A stretch of DNA of 64,000 nt from Apostichopus japonicus (Eukaryota; Echinodermata; Holothuroidea; Aspidochirotida; Stichopodidae), in contig NC_092566.1 in assembly GCF_037975245.1 (NCBI RefSeq), positions 18,635,001-18,699,000 of the forward strand, in the 5' to 3' direction. The position numbers and the translations under genes were made by a program. Positions 24,221-36,720 of the stretch are shown one piece after another; positions within the stretch are counted from its first letter, which is position 1, and each line of letters starts with the position of its first letter. Under the pieces are notes generated by a model, which worked only from the letters and a program-made list of their open reading frames with translations, was not told the DNA's origin and searched no databases.

Positions 24221-25288
24221 CCTGTGGTTTCAAGCACCATGCCTCATCTCTGGACTCATGCCTGGCCCCTAAGGCAGCTTGCCTGTAGTTTCAAGCACCA
24301 TGCCTCATCTCTGTACTCATGCCTGGTCCCTAATACAGCTTGCCTGTGGTTTCAAGCACCATGCCTCATCTCTGGACTCATGCCTGGCCCCTAATACAGC
24401 TTCCATGTGGTTTCAAGCACCATGCTTCATCTCTGGACTCATGCCTGGCCCCTAATACAGCTTGCCTGTGGTTTCAAGCACCATGCCTCATCTCTGGACT
24501 CATGCCTGGCCCCTAATACAGCTTGCCTGTGGTTTCAAGGACCATGCTTCATCTCTGGACTCATGCCTGGCCCATAGTACAGCTTGCCTCTGGTTTCAAG
24601 CACCATGCCGCATCTCTGGACTCATGCCTGGCCCCTAATACAGCTTGCCTGTGGTTTCAAGCACCATGCCTCATCTCTGGACTCATGCCTGGCCCCTAAT
24701 ACAGCTTGCCTGTGGTTTCACACACTATGCCTCATCTCTGGAATCATGCCTGGCCCCTAATACAGCTTCCATGTGGTTTCAAGCACCATGCTTCATCTCT
24801 GGACTCATGCCTGGCCCCTAATACAGCTTGCCTGTGGTTTCAAGCACCATGCCTCATCTCTGGACTCATGCCTGGCCCCTAATACAGCTTGCCTGTGGTT
24901 TCAAGGACCATGCTTCATCTCTGGACTCATGCCTGGCCCATAGTACAGCTTGCCTCTGGTTTCAAGCACCATGCCGCATCTCTGGACTCATGCCTGGCCC
25001 CTAATACAGCTTGCCTGTGGTTTCAAGCACCATGCCTCATCTCTGGACTCATGCCTGGCCCCTAATACAGCTTGCCTGTGGTTTCACACACTATGCCTCA
25101 TCTCTGGAATCATGCCTGGGCCCTAATACAGCTTGCCTGTGGTTTCAAGCACCATGCCTCATCTCTGGACTCATGCCTGGCCCTTATACAGCTTCCATGT
25201 GGTTTCAAGCACCATGCCTCATCTCTGGACTCATGCCTGGGCCCTAATACAGCTTGCCTGTGGTTTCAAGCACCATGCCTCATCTCTG
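24221..25288. repeat. 61-bp minisatellite, about 17.5 copies
   Basis: The unit starts CCATGCCTCATCTCTGGACT and continues through CATGCCTGGCCCCTAATACA and GCTTGCCTGTGGTTTCAAG. It is markedly more GC-rich than its surroundings. Marker variants (TTCCATGTGG at 24401 and 24767; CATAGTACAG; ACACACTATG) repeat at 366 bp, which is six units, so a hexamer was duplicated. Confidence 0.95.
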
Positions 25289-26178
25289 TGATTTTACCAT
25301 GAAAACCTGTCCACACAAATCGACTTCACTTCACTTAGTTTTCTCTGGATGAAACATCTAACTTGCAAACAATAAACGCTGTTGATCCTCTGTACAAACG
25401 AAAGAGCTTGCTGCAGTGAGAGTATGAGCTGAGGCTATTAACAATTTACTATTTCAGCTTAATCAAATCAATTAACAGGATAATTAAGTTATGTATCTTT
25501 TCCAGTCAGCCATGAATCATAGAAGACAAGCTTCACATTGAAGTAGGAACTCTCAATCCAGCTAATCAAACTGTCCATGTGAACACACACAGGATCAAGA
25601 TTCAATTATGTGATGTCAACATTGTCCTGTGAATGATTCCAAGCATACTGTATTTGATTGAGTAACTAGGGTTTCCCCAATTGTAATAGTAGGGTTGTGG
25701 ATGAACTCTTCAACATTAGTAAACTAGTTTGTGTTAAAGGAACATGCATAGAGAAGGTGTAGGAATTGTTGGCAAGCTTGTTTACACTAATTTCCTAATA
25801 TAGTTCCAGAAAAGGAAGAAGATGACGTGGAAAATATTTTGAGATGCATTAATCAGTCTGCAGCACAATCCAGAGTTTTACTCTTTTACTTCCTAGCACA
25901 AAGGATGCAAGTTTGACTAATTGTGTCAGTTCCACAAAAGCAAACTCGATACCTGCAGTCCAACAACATATGTGCAGCCCTTATTGTATGCAGCACTTTG
26001 TGGTCATTCTAACATAATTTACAACAATAACAACAGTTGCACAATCAAAGTTCTCGAACACAGTGGTAAAAACGTATCTCATATATTCCTTCCTAATATA
26101 TCATTGTCGGGGATAATAACCATTTTGCACTTCTTAGAAAGGAATTGAATAAATTTGGAAGTAATTTATTACTATTAA
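25289..26178. other. Gene-free stretch
   Basis: Short open frames only, none recognisable. No tandem array was seen. Confidence 0.4.
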
Positions 26179-26180
26179 TA

Positions 26181-26518
26181 GTGGAGAAGTTTAGGCAACG
26201 AATAATCACATAATATTTCTACTTGTTCGAGTCAGTTATTAATAAATAGCTAATACTACCGTAGTGATTTTTAGCTAATTTTAATCTTGGCAGTATGTAT
26301 CAGAACCAATCAACAGTCAAGAAATCAAGTTCATGAATAGAGTATAATTTATCGCAATTCGTAAAATCTGCCAGTGATCCCAGGTGTAAGAATAAGTACT
26401 TCCAAGATTAAAAACAGGGGGAGCTAAAAATCACTACGGTAGTATTAGCTATTTATTAATAACTGACCCGAACAAGTAGAAATATTATGTGATTATTCCG
26501 TTGCTTAAACTTCTCCAC
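26181..26518. mobile_element. Long-TIR MITE flanked by TA (Tc1/mariner-type)
   Basis: The left arm (26181 to about 26291, starting GTGGAGAAGTTTAGGCAACG) and right arm (about 26402 to 26518, ending CTTCTCCAC) are inverted copies with few differences. They share AATCACATAATATTTCTACT, TCAGTTATTAATAAATAGCT and CTACCGTAGTGATTTTTAGC. The intervening ~110 bp is unique. TA dinucleotides at 26179-26180 and 26519-26520 flank the element as a candidate target-site duplication. There is no transposase. The arms pair over more than 100 bp, so a transcript could form a long hairpin. Confidence 0.88.
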
Positions 26519-27789
26519 TATCCTGCTACGAAGGTTAATGTCCAGCAGGATAAACCTCTTGGTAGCTGTTATGACTGCAACAGGATTCAACTTGATACTA
26601 GTGTCAAAGCTGGCAGCCCTTATGCCAAAGATACAGAATATTTGTTGATCTTTATTCTAATTTTGCAGTAACTGTGTGATTTAAGTTGAAGTACTGTGTA
26701 GTGTCATATTAGACTGCCAGATATGTAGTCTCCAATCAGACATGCCAGCTATAATGTCTCCATGGATGCTTCCTTCAGCAATGTCAGTGTAGGTTACACA
26801 GCATACATGATAAAGAATTGATTTTATTTGTTAACCAGCAGGTTCCACAGTTCTAGACTCTGTGCCTCTATACTGTACAGTTACATGAAACCATTGGGAA
26901 AACACAATGCCTGCTTGCATGGCATAGTTTTCAACAAAACCTCAACAATGCTTTCCTATGTGAACTTAGATGAGTATTGATCACAAAAAAATCTGTTCAT
27001 GGTGCATTAACTGAGACAATGACTATTTTTGAACTAAGTTTGGTGTGCATTACAGAGGATAGAGTGTATATAGGTTAAAAATAAGACTAGGATCAAACTT
27101 AATGTCAAGGATACAATACCATGCAAGTTAATTGAATATTTATCACTGCTGTGAGTATTGCATATATGAGAGCAATATATGCATTGCTGCTATTAGGGTG
27201 TTTGTGTCCATAAGCCTGTACAACCAATAAATGCCTCAGGGTTATTGCCAGAACTATCACAATGTGAATCAGGCAGAACACTAGCATATATCAGGGAGTT
27301 GTTGTGGAACTCCCTGCATATATAGCTAATGATATTTTCTAGCTTGTTCCTAAATGCAGATTGAGGCTGATGAAATTTGTGAACTTTGGTGGTATGGATA
27401 AATTTGACTATGTGTAAACATTTGTTTCCTCTCCGAGTAATTGTAGTTTCAAAACTTAATGTTCATGTGATGATTGATTTCTCACAAGGATTACCTCATT
27501 GATTTCTGTTTTACAGTAGAATCAAATTATTTCAACAATCCCTGCTTTTAAGATGTTTGCCCTGGCTTCAAGCAAGTAATGGTATATAACGAAGTGCATG
27601 TCTTAATGCTAGTAGTGTAGAACTGAGGTGACCTATTTTTAATACATGCCTGTCATCAGTAACAGTATAAGCCTATGATGGTAGGAAAACAAATTAATTT
27701 TACCAGAGAAATGTTACATTGGAGTTATATTGTGTGAGCTATCATAAACAACATTTAGTGGCTTTGATTAAAGCTCAACTTGAAAATCT
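26519..27789. other. Gene-free stretch with a small hairpin
   Basis: The only structure noted is an inverted repeat at about 27285-27322 (AGGGAGTT / AACTCCCT with AT-rich outer arms). No gene is recognised. Confidence 0.4.
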
Positions 27790-30224
27790 GTAGTATGATG
27801 TAAAGTGTTGTATTATCACTATGGATCAGAGTATGTGATACAGTACTGTAACACTGTATTATGATGTACAGTGTTGTATTATCACTATGGATCAGAGTGT
27901 GTGATACAGTACTGTAACACTGTAGTATGATGTACAGTGTTGTATTATCACTATGGATCAGAGTATGTGATACAGTACTGTAACACTGTAGTATGATGTA
28001 CAGTGTTGTATTATCACTATGGATCAGAGTGTGTGATACAGTACTGTAACACTGTAGTATGATGTACAGTGTTGTATTATCACTATGGATCAGACTATGT
28101 GATACAGTACTGTAACACTGTAGTATGATGTACAGTGTTGTATTATCACTAGGTTCAGACTATGTGATACAGTACTGTAACACTGTAGTATGATGTACAG
28201 TGTTGTATTATCACTATGGATCAGAGTATGTGATACAGTACTGTAATACTGTAGTATGATGTGCAGTGTTGTATGATCACTATGGATCAGAGTATGTGAT
28301 ACAGTACTGTAACACTGTAGTATGATGTACAGTGTTGTATTATCACTATGGATCAGAGTATGTGATACAGTACTGTTACACTGTAGTATGATGTGCAGTG
28401 TTGTATTATCACTATGGATCAGATTATGTGATACAGTACTGTAACACTGTAGTATGATGTACAGTGTTGTATTATCACTATGGATCAGAGTATGTGATAC
28501 AGTACTGTAATACTGTAGTATGATGTACAGTGTTGTATTATCACTAGGTTCAGACTATGTGATACAGTACTGTAACACTGTAGTATGATGTACAGTGTTG
28601 TATTATCACTATGGATCAGAGTATGTGATACAGTACTGTAACACTGTAGTATGATGTACAGTGTTGTATTATCACTATGGATCAGAGTATGTGGTACAGT
28701 ACTGTAACACTGTAGTATGATGTACAGTGTTGTATTATCACTATGGATCAGAGTGTGTGATACAGTACTGTAACACTGTAGTATGATGTACAGTGTTGTA
28801 TTATCACTATGGATCAGAGTATGTGATACAGTACTGTAACACTGTAGTATGATGTACAGTGTTGTATTATCACTATGGATCAGAGTGTGTGATACAGTAC
28901 TGTAACACTGTAGTATGATGTACAGTGTTGTATTATCACTATGGATCAGACTATGTGATACAGTACTGTAACACTGTAGTATGATGTACAGTGTTGTATT
29001 ATCACTAGGTTCAGACTATGTGATACAGTACTGTAACACTGTAGTATGATGTACAGTGTTGTATTATCACTATGGATCAGAGTATGTGATACAGTACTGT
29101 AATACTGTAGTATGATGTGCAGTGTTGTATGATCACTATGGATCAGAGTATGTGATACAGTACTGTAACACTGTAGTATGATGTACAGTTTTGTATTATC
29201 ACTATGGATCAGAGTATGTGATACAGTACTGTTACACTGTAGTATGATGTGCAGTGTTGTATTATCACTATGGATCAGATTATGTGATACAGTACTGTAA
29301 CACTGTAGTATGATGTACAGTGTTGTATTATCACTATGGATCAGAGTATGTGATACAGTACTGTAATACTGTAGTATGATGTACAGTGTTGTATTATCAC
29401 TAGGTTCAGACTATGTGATACAGTACTGTAACACTGTAGTATGATGTACAGTGTTGTATTATCACTATGGATCAGAGTATGTGATACAGTACTGTAACAC
29501 TGTAGTATGATGTACAGTGTTGTATTATCACTATGGATCAGAGTATGTGGTACAGTACTGTAACACTGTAGTATGATGTACAGTGTTGTATTATCACTAT
29601 GGATCAGAGTATGTGATACAGTACTGTAATACTGTAGTATGATGTACAGTGTTGTATTATCACTATGGATCAGATTATGTGATACAGTACTGTAACACTG
29701 TAGTATGATGTACAGTGTTGTATTATCACTATGGATCAGATTATGTGATACAGTACTGTAACACTTTAGTATGATGTACAGTGTTGTATTATCACCATGG
29801 ATCAGAGTGTGTGATACAGTACTGTAACACTGTAGTATGATGTACAGTGTTGTATTATCACTATGGATCAGACTATGTGATACAGTACTGTAACACTGTA
29901 GTATGATGTACAGTGTTGTATTATCACTAGGATCAGAGTATGTGATACAGTACTGTAACACTGTAGTATGATGTACAGTGTTGTATTATCACTATGGATC
30001 AGAGTATGTGATACAGTACTGTAACACTGTAGTATGATGTACAGTGTTGTATTATCACCATGGATCAGAGTATGTGATACAGTACTGTAACACTGTAGTA
30101 TGATACAGTACTGTTACACTGTAGTATGATGTACAGTGTTGTATTATCACTATGGATCAGAGTATGTGATACAGTACTGTAACACTGTAGTATGATGTAC
30201 ATTGTTGTATTATCACTATGGATC
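27790..30224. repeat. 66-bp minisatellite, about 37 copies, with ~856-bp higher-order duplication
   Basis: The unit begins GTAGTATGATGTACAGTGTT and includes ATTATCACTATGGATCAGAG and GATACAGTACTGTAACACT. Copies are highly similar. A three-base-shorter variant (CACTAGGTTCAG) occurs at about 28148, 28542, 29003 and 29398, and a GTATGATCAC variant at about 28272 and 29127. Both repeat at about 855-856 bp, showing a block of 13 units duplicated. One truncated copy lies near 30099-30120. The unit is divisible by three, giving a spurious 206-codon frame on the minus strand. Confidence 0.95.
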
Positions 30225-30785
30225 CCGAATATGCCAGAAAGTCAGATAATGGTCACCCATGCTCAAATTTCAACAAATTTCTTAATATGACACATTTAAT
30301 CTGCAATGGCTAGAAATACTTCTATCACTGTGCTTTGTTGCAATACTACTTTACCATATTGTACAACACAGTACATTAACAGCAAAGATGGAAGAGAGGT
30401 CGACAATATTAAAGTGGTGACTTCAGGGTTTATTGGAGGGTTTGCTTGCTGTTCTACTGTTAACTAAGTACTGCAAAACTGCTGCAAAGTATAAGGTACT
30501 GCCTGGCTACTTACTTTAACCTACTGTAAACCACTATACTGACTCACAAGAGAAAAAATTACATCTCATATATACCTTTTGCATGCAACAAATATAGACT
30601 GGTCTGGAGGTTTCTCTCCCTAAATAGGAAGGGCCAGTAAGTAATTAGAACAATTTACATCATGGTGGATCCATTTTCTTGGTATACAGAGCTGTGTGTG
30701 TAGCATAGACAGGAGTAAGATAACATTTCATTAACATTATCAATCAGACCCTGTGTTCATTGTTTAGCATTAAATTGATTTTTAA
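30225..30785. other. Gene-free stretch
   Basis: AT-rich spacer between two tandem arrays. Nothing recognised. Confidence 0.4.
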
Positions 30786-31180
30786 CCCCCCGATCGTTAA
30801 CATAAAACCCCCGATCGTTTACATAAGACTCGATCGTTAACATAAGACCCCAATCGTTAACATAAAACCCCCGATCGTTAACATAAGACCCGGATCGTTC
30901 ACATAAGACCCCTGATCGTTAACATAAGACCCCCGATCATTAACGTAAGACCCCGATCGTTAACGTAAGATGCCCGATCGTTAATGTAAGACCCCTGATC
31001 GTTAACGTAAGATGCCGATCGTTAATGTAAGATGCCCGATCGTTAATGTAAGACCGATCGTTAACATAAGACCCCGATCCTTAACATAAGATCCCCGTTC
31101 GTTAAGATAAGACCCCTGTTCGTTAAGATAAGACCCTGATCGTTAGCATTTATAGACCCCGATCGTTATTATAAGACCCT
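30786..31180. repeat. 20-bp minisatellite, about 19 copies
   Basis: The unit is CCCGATCGTTAACATAAGAC with frequent one- to three-base indels and variants (GTTAATGTAAGATG, GTTCGTTAAGATA). Each copy carries CGATCG and GTTAAC, both self-complementary. The indels rule out a continuous reading frame. Confidence 0.92.
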
Positions 31181-32106
31181 GTGCTCCCAATCACTGAATG
31201 GGAAGTTGGTTTCTTTACTAGAAGAAAAGTTGCGAAACCATAAGTCATGTGATGTGCACCACTGAGCACCACTTATACCATTGTGTTAAATTACATGCGT
31301 AACAAACAACAATGGAAGTTCACCACTGAGTTCGGTTCAATCCCGAGCTGCGTTCACATTACTAATTTAACACGGAGCACAGGGTCTGATCATCTGTCCA
31401 TCCTAGACTATCGCAGGGTACAAATTGAGGAGTCTGATCCCAGTTTACTTCCATGTAAACAGGGCCTTAGAAGTTGGCAAATTAGTATTATAATGTAGAA
31501 TGTTTAGGCTAGTAAATATTTGCTGGGAAGTGTGATGTAGGGCTTCCTATCTGTGCTGTTGACTAAGAAATTGTAAAGGTGAACCTAAGGCGTGGGGAAG
31601 GAGTGGATCCTCACAAAATACTTGGTGTACACTTTGGAAAATTAGAAACCTTCTGGAAAGCAAAAACTTTTGAGCAGGTTTAGCAGGCTTAGTATTTGGG
31701 ATCAATACTGATGACCTTAACCATCTCCACACAAACATAGTACACTTTTAAAGTAAAGAAATATGTTTAATAGTTCTAAGGGATGTTTGCTCTACTCTAT
31801 TTGATTCTGTTGCTCAGCTTAAAAGAGCTACTGTACAGGATTAGAGTTTGGATAGAGCATGGAGCTATAAACCTGGGATTATAGCGCCATGGATAGAGCA
31901 AGCCATCTCTGCATAGATCTGGATCCCAAATCCTCATACTTATAGACTTTACCACCTCTTGGAACTGATTTTACAATCCACTTGCACAGTTCAGGCTATC
32001 TATGGACTTAAAATGTGTAGAAGCATGGAAGTAACCCTAGGTGATAATGACAGTTAATACTACACCAAACACTGTTAAATAGTCTATACCTACACTCCTG
32101 AGAATA
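31181..32106. other. Gene-free stretch
   Basis: Contains GGTTCAATCCC near 31335, which matches a pol III B box, but without a convincing A box or cloverleaf. No gene is recognised. Confidence 0.35.
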
Positions 32107-32598
32107 TGGATACAGCTTTATATTAGACTGGATACAGCTCTGTACTGGACTGGGTACAATCTATATTGGACTGGATACAGCTCTGTATTGGACTGGATAC
32201 AGCTTTATATTGGACTGGATACAGCTTTATATTAGACTGGATACAGCTCTGTACTGGTCTGGGTACAATCTATATTGGACTGGATACAGCTCTATATTGG
32301 ACTGGGTGCAACTCTATATTGGACATTGTGCAACTCTATATTGGACTGGATACAGCTCTACATTGGACTGGATAAGCTCTATATTGGACTGGATACAGCT
32401 CAATATTGGACTGGGTATTGCTCTCTATTGGACTGGATACAGCTTTACATTGGACTGGATACAGCTCTCTATTGGACTGGATAAGCTCCATATTGGACTG
32501 GATAAGCTCCTTATTAGACTGGATACAGCTCTATATTGGACTGGGTACAGCTCTGTATTGGACTGGATAAGCTCTATATTGGACTGGATACAGCTCTA
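32107..32598. repeat. 22-bp minisatellite, about 22 copies
   Basis: The unit is TGGACTGGATACAGCTCTAT plus AT. Variants are GGGTACAATC, GATAAGCTC and TTAGACTGG. Some copies are two or three bases shorter. Open frames of up to 136 codons reflect the repeat rather than a gene. Confidence 0.93.
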
Positions 32599-32779
32599 CG
32601 TACTTCTCGTAAGAAAGTGAACCATTTATTAACTCGAGTCTTCCAATAAACATGCAGCTTCAAGAGAAAGAAATGGTTGTTAGAATTGTTTTCACTGTTC
32701 TAAGGTTTGGATAGCCATTCTTCAATTAAAAGTAAATTGTGGTTTCAATGAACTGCAGTGATGATACCTGAGATGTCAG

Positions 32780-33612
32780 GTAATGTGCTATCCTCTGAAA
32801 TAGAGTACTAGAGATCTACACTCAGTTTAGTGCCCTGTAATTCATGTAATGAGCTATCCTCTGAAATAGAGTACTAGAGATCTACACTCAGTTAAGTGCC
32901 CTGTAATTCATGTAATGAGCTATCCTCTGAAATAGAGTACTAGAGATCTACACTCAGTTTAGTGCCCTGTAATTCATGTAATGAGCTATCCTCTGAAATA
33001 GAGTACTAGAGATCTACACTCAGTTAAGTGCCCTGTAATTCATGTAATGAGCTATCCTCTGAAATAGAGTACTAGAGATCTACACTCAGTTTAGTGCCCT
33101 GTAATTCATGTAATGAGCTATCCTCTGAAATAGAGTACTAGAGATCTACACTCAGTTAAGTGCCCTGTAATTCATGTAATGAGCTATCCTCTGAAATAGA
33201 GTACTAGAGATCTACACTCAGTTAAGTGCCCTGTAATTCATGTAATGAGCTATCCTCTGAAATAGAGTACTAGAGATCTACACTCAGTTAAGTGCCCTGT
33301 AATTCATGTAATGAGCTATCCTCTGAAATAGAGTACTAGAGATCTACACTTAGTTTAGTGCCCTGTAATTCATGTAATGTGCTATAATCTGAAATGGAGT
33401 ACTAGAGATCTACACTCAGTTTAGTGCCCTGTAATTCATGTATTGGCTATAATCTGAAATAGAGTACTAGAGATCTACAATCAGTTTAGTGCCCTGTAAT
33501 TCAGGGCATCCTCTGAAATAGAGTACTAGAGATCTACACTCAGTTTAGTTAGTACTCTGAAATAGAGTACTAGAGATCTACACTCAGTTTAGTGCCCTGT
33601 AATTCATGTAAT
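32780..33612. repeat. 66-bp minisatellite, about 12.5 copies, with dimer alternation
   Basis: The unit runs from ATGTAATGAGCTATCCTCTG through AGTACTAGAGATCTACACTC to GTGCCCTGTAATTC. The first six units alternate strictly between CAGTTTAGTG and CAGTTAAGTG (32823, 32889, 32955, 33021, 33087, 33153), so the duplicating block was a 132-bp dimer. Later copies are more diverged and partly truncated. Central copies are otherwise almost identical. Confidence 0.95.
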
Positions 33613-35737
33613 GCATGCAGTTCCTTGAACTACAATACTAGAGTACTTGCAATCTCATACGGTATTGGAATTCAGGCACGTCAGTAGGAATCAATGCCTT
33701 ACTTATTAATGCACTATCAGTCATCATTGTCTCAATAATTAGCTATATAGAAACAGCTGCCAATGTAATGTGTTAAAATACATGAATGCCCCCAAAAAAA
33801 CCAATTACTGGAGGATAACTTTTACGTTGCCAACTACGGTAGTTGCTGATGTGTATTGTTACTATAGTGCTAGTACAATAGACACATACTATATATATAC
33901 AGTACATGTATGTCCTTGGAGCTGTATTGTTTCAGTGACAGATTTCTCAGCCCATGTATTTTCAAGTCATATAGTAAAAGACTAGGACATGCATGAGTGA
34001 CATATACAGTAGTAGGGAACATTTGATAACTGAAGAGCGTTGTGCAGTAGTGCAAACTTCACACAACCAATAGTGGTGCAACATGAATCCCGGTATTGTA
34101 ACTACTACTGGGATTTTCCTCAACATTTCGTCTATGGTTCTAATCACTTACTGTAGTTACGAGACTGTCAATGTCATTCATTCAATGGCATAGCCTAGGT
34201 CATGTACATACTCTTACACACACGGTTAAATAAATAAGACATCCGAAATATTATATTAGGGCCTTTACTTTTTTAACATACACTTTCAAAAAAGAAAAGC
34301 ACAAACGTTGGAAAAAAGCACCCACACCATCCTTTATTAATACTCGTCGTACGATATTAGATCAACATGCTCACACGTGGATAAAACCTGTTATCCGTAC
34401 ACAAACAGAAATTGGGTATTCCCAAAAGTTCACCCTGTAAAGTTTTCAACAATCAGCAAGTCACCATGTGTTTGAATGACTTATATTGTTAATAGGCTGT
34501 TGTTTTCTCCACAAAATATACTTTCAATAAGCACCATATCCATCTTTTGTACAAAAATTCTTAAAAATTGAACAAGTAGCCAAAGATATCTATGAATGAC
34601 ATTGTGCAACCCTCCGCAATAATAAACGAATCCATTCCATTACAGCATCAAATCTCAAGTATATACCGGACTGCACAGTACCATACCTTCTAGGCTATAA
34701 TAATATATACAGTCCGGGGCAAAGATGTATATATTTAAGCTGGATATACTCCCTGCGGTCTTGGCTCAAAATTTATTAAATCGTTATAATTATTATATCA
34801 AAATAAGGTGAATTACATGTGGTAACATTTTATACATTGGGAACCTTCACAATCATGGTATGAAGGAGGAATTAATAGCGAATATTTCAGAATAACTTTG
34901 AGGTCCCGCAACATGCAAAGCCCAAGCTAGATATTTGGTGTAGCTTAGGTCCAACTTGCCATTTGAAAAGCTGATTCGTTAAATTATAGGTCTAGGCCAG
35001 TACGTAAATTGATCAGTATGTTATTCAAAATACTGTAAGAACACAGACACTGTTTTCTTTTTTCAACATATCCAGCAAAGGATTATAAAGAATGTAATAA
35101 CTTGAAGCTACTGTAGATATGGATAAAAGAAACTATTCTGTAGCTAGCCTTAAATATTACCAAACTTGCAGTATAGTGTCCAATTTATCTAAAATGTTTT
35201 TCAAACCAGATTTTCCCTTTTCACCGTAGTTTTGTTTTTAGCATGAAAGGTACACCTATGAAGAAGGTAATGGCTTTCTTCATTTGTGCAATGTTTAGAA
35301 TTAATTGAGAGACGTACCTCTGAATTATTGGTGAATAAACCTTTCTACAGTAGCTTGGGTAAAGAACTTGACTAAATTACATACCTCTGATTGCTTAAAA
35401 AGGAACCATTGTTTGTTTGACCATGAAGGACCAAATTGCAGTCTATAAATGGCCAATTAAAAAAAAAAAAAACCCTTTTGTGTACGTCAGGAAGTGATTC
35501 TCATACAACATACAAATAATGCCAGATAACTTCAGTTGAACAGTGTGAAGCACGTACAGTTTACCCAATGTAGTTGCTGTTGGCCTCGACATACGTGAAA
35601 TTCCCATCTGAGATGCAGTATCATTATGTAGTAACCATGGAGACAGAAGGTACACACGTTATCAGATCATGAGAACGTTCATATATATGCATTCTTGACT
35701 CATCATTTTTGTGTCGTTTTGATCTGATCCTTTGTTG
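33613..35737. other. Gene-free stretch
   Basis: AT-rich. Holds an inverted CCGGACTG/CAGTCCGG pair (about 34667-34720) and an A-run at 35460-35471. No gene is recognised. Confidence 0.4.
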
Positions 35738-35759
35738 ACTCGTGATCATGATCACGAGT
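35738..35759. repeat. Perfect 22-bp palindrome
   Basis: The two 11-base halves ACTCGTGATCA and TGATCACGAGT are exact complements with no spacer. No gene was found nearby, so a regulatory role is only a guess. Confidence 0.9.
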
Positions 35760-36199
35760 GTGTTCATAAAGGGTTTTTGGGGTGGAAGAAGGGAAAGGGG
35801 GTCATTGACTGGAGGGTTCTGGTCATAGAGGGTGCACAGTGTTAAAAGGTTACCAGTTCATTCTAGGTACGGTAGAACAAGAGTGCTGAAGTTGTGGGGA
35901 GATAGGTAAGCTCGTCACCCGTAAATATCCAAATCCGGTAAGTTTTGGATAGTGTTTTTGGTCTGTGATCTGATAATTTGCTCTCCTCCTATTTGTCAAA
36001 CGTTATCCGGATCAACATTTACAAGCATAAGAACTTGATTTGTTTCGAAGAGGGAAAAGGTCAAGAGAGGTCCATGTCTTATCCTAGAATCAACACAGTA
36101 ACTCCAAAGATTGGAATTTCTTACTTAGCATATTGATCAACCTTCTGAAAACAAGAAAAGCTATGATTTTGTTAGAAGTCATAGGTCTTTTGAGGCCAC

Positions 36200-36720
36200 C
36201 AGAGCTTAGCTGAAAACATTGTAAAGGTGACAACTCCAAATTTACTTTGCTCCTCGCTTACCTGTCTCCTCACAACCTTAGCACCTTGCTCTACCGTGCC
36301 TATAAAGTCCTGGTAAAATAATAACACTGTGCGCCCTCTATGACCAGACTCCCGGTCGCTACCCTTCCTTCTCATTCTACCATTAAAAGTGTCATCACAC
36401 AGATTTCTTGTGTCATCACACAGATTCCTTGTGTCATCACACGGATTTCTTGTGGACAAATTTCCCTTGGATTTCTTCTTGTTTTTTTTTCGATTGTTGG
36501 AAGTTTTCTTTCCTTGGATTCTTAGGACTATTAGCAGTCTTTTCCAGTCCGATAAGTATTCTTTTTGTTGGAAGGGAGGGTTTTGGGGACTGTTTTTTCC
36601 TAGTGCGTTTCCGCCCTTAGGTTTTTTTGCGGGGTAGCAGTTCCGCGAAATTGCCTAGGTTTTCCCGCCATATTCCTTCCCCACGCTACAGGCGTGTCAT
36701 TGTATTTTCATGTTCATAGC
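36200..36720. repeat. Pyrimidine-rich dispersed segment, related to about 44990-45060
   Basis: The stretch TTACTTTGCTCCTCGCTTAC followed by CTGTCTCC (from about 36242) has a close counterpart, TTATTTTGCTCCTCTCTTAC plus CTGTCTCC, at about 45010. A triplicated ATTTCTTGTGTCATCACACA (about 36390-36450) follows. The downstream 250 bp is T- and CpG-richer than its surroundings. It may be an end or untranslated region of a retroelement; the family is unknown. Confidence 0.35.

Noticed and set aside
31325-31350. tRNA gene suggested by GGTTCAATCCC
   Set aside because: No matching A box or acceptor stem was found at the right distance. At best a SINE trace.
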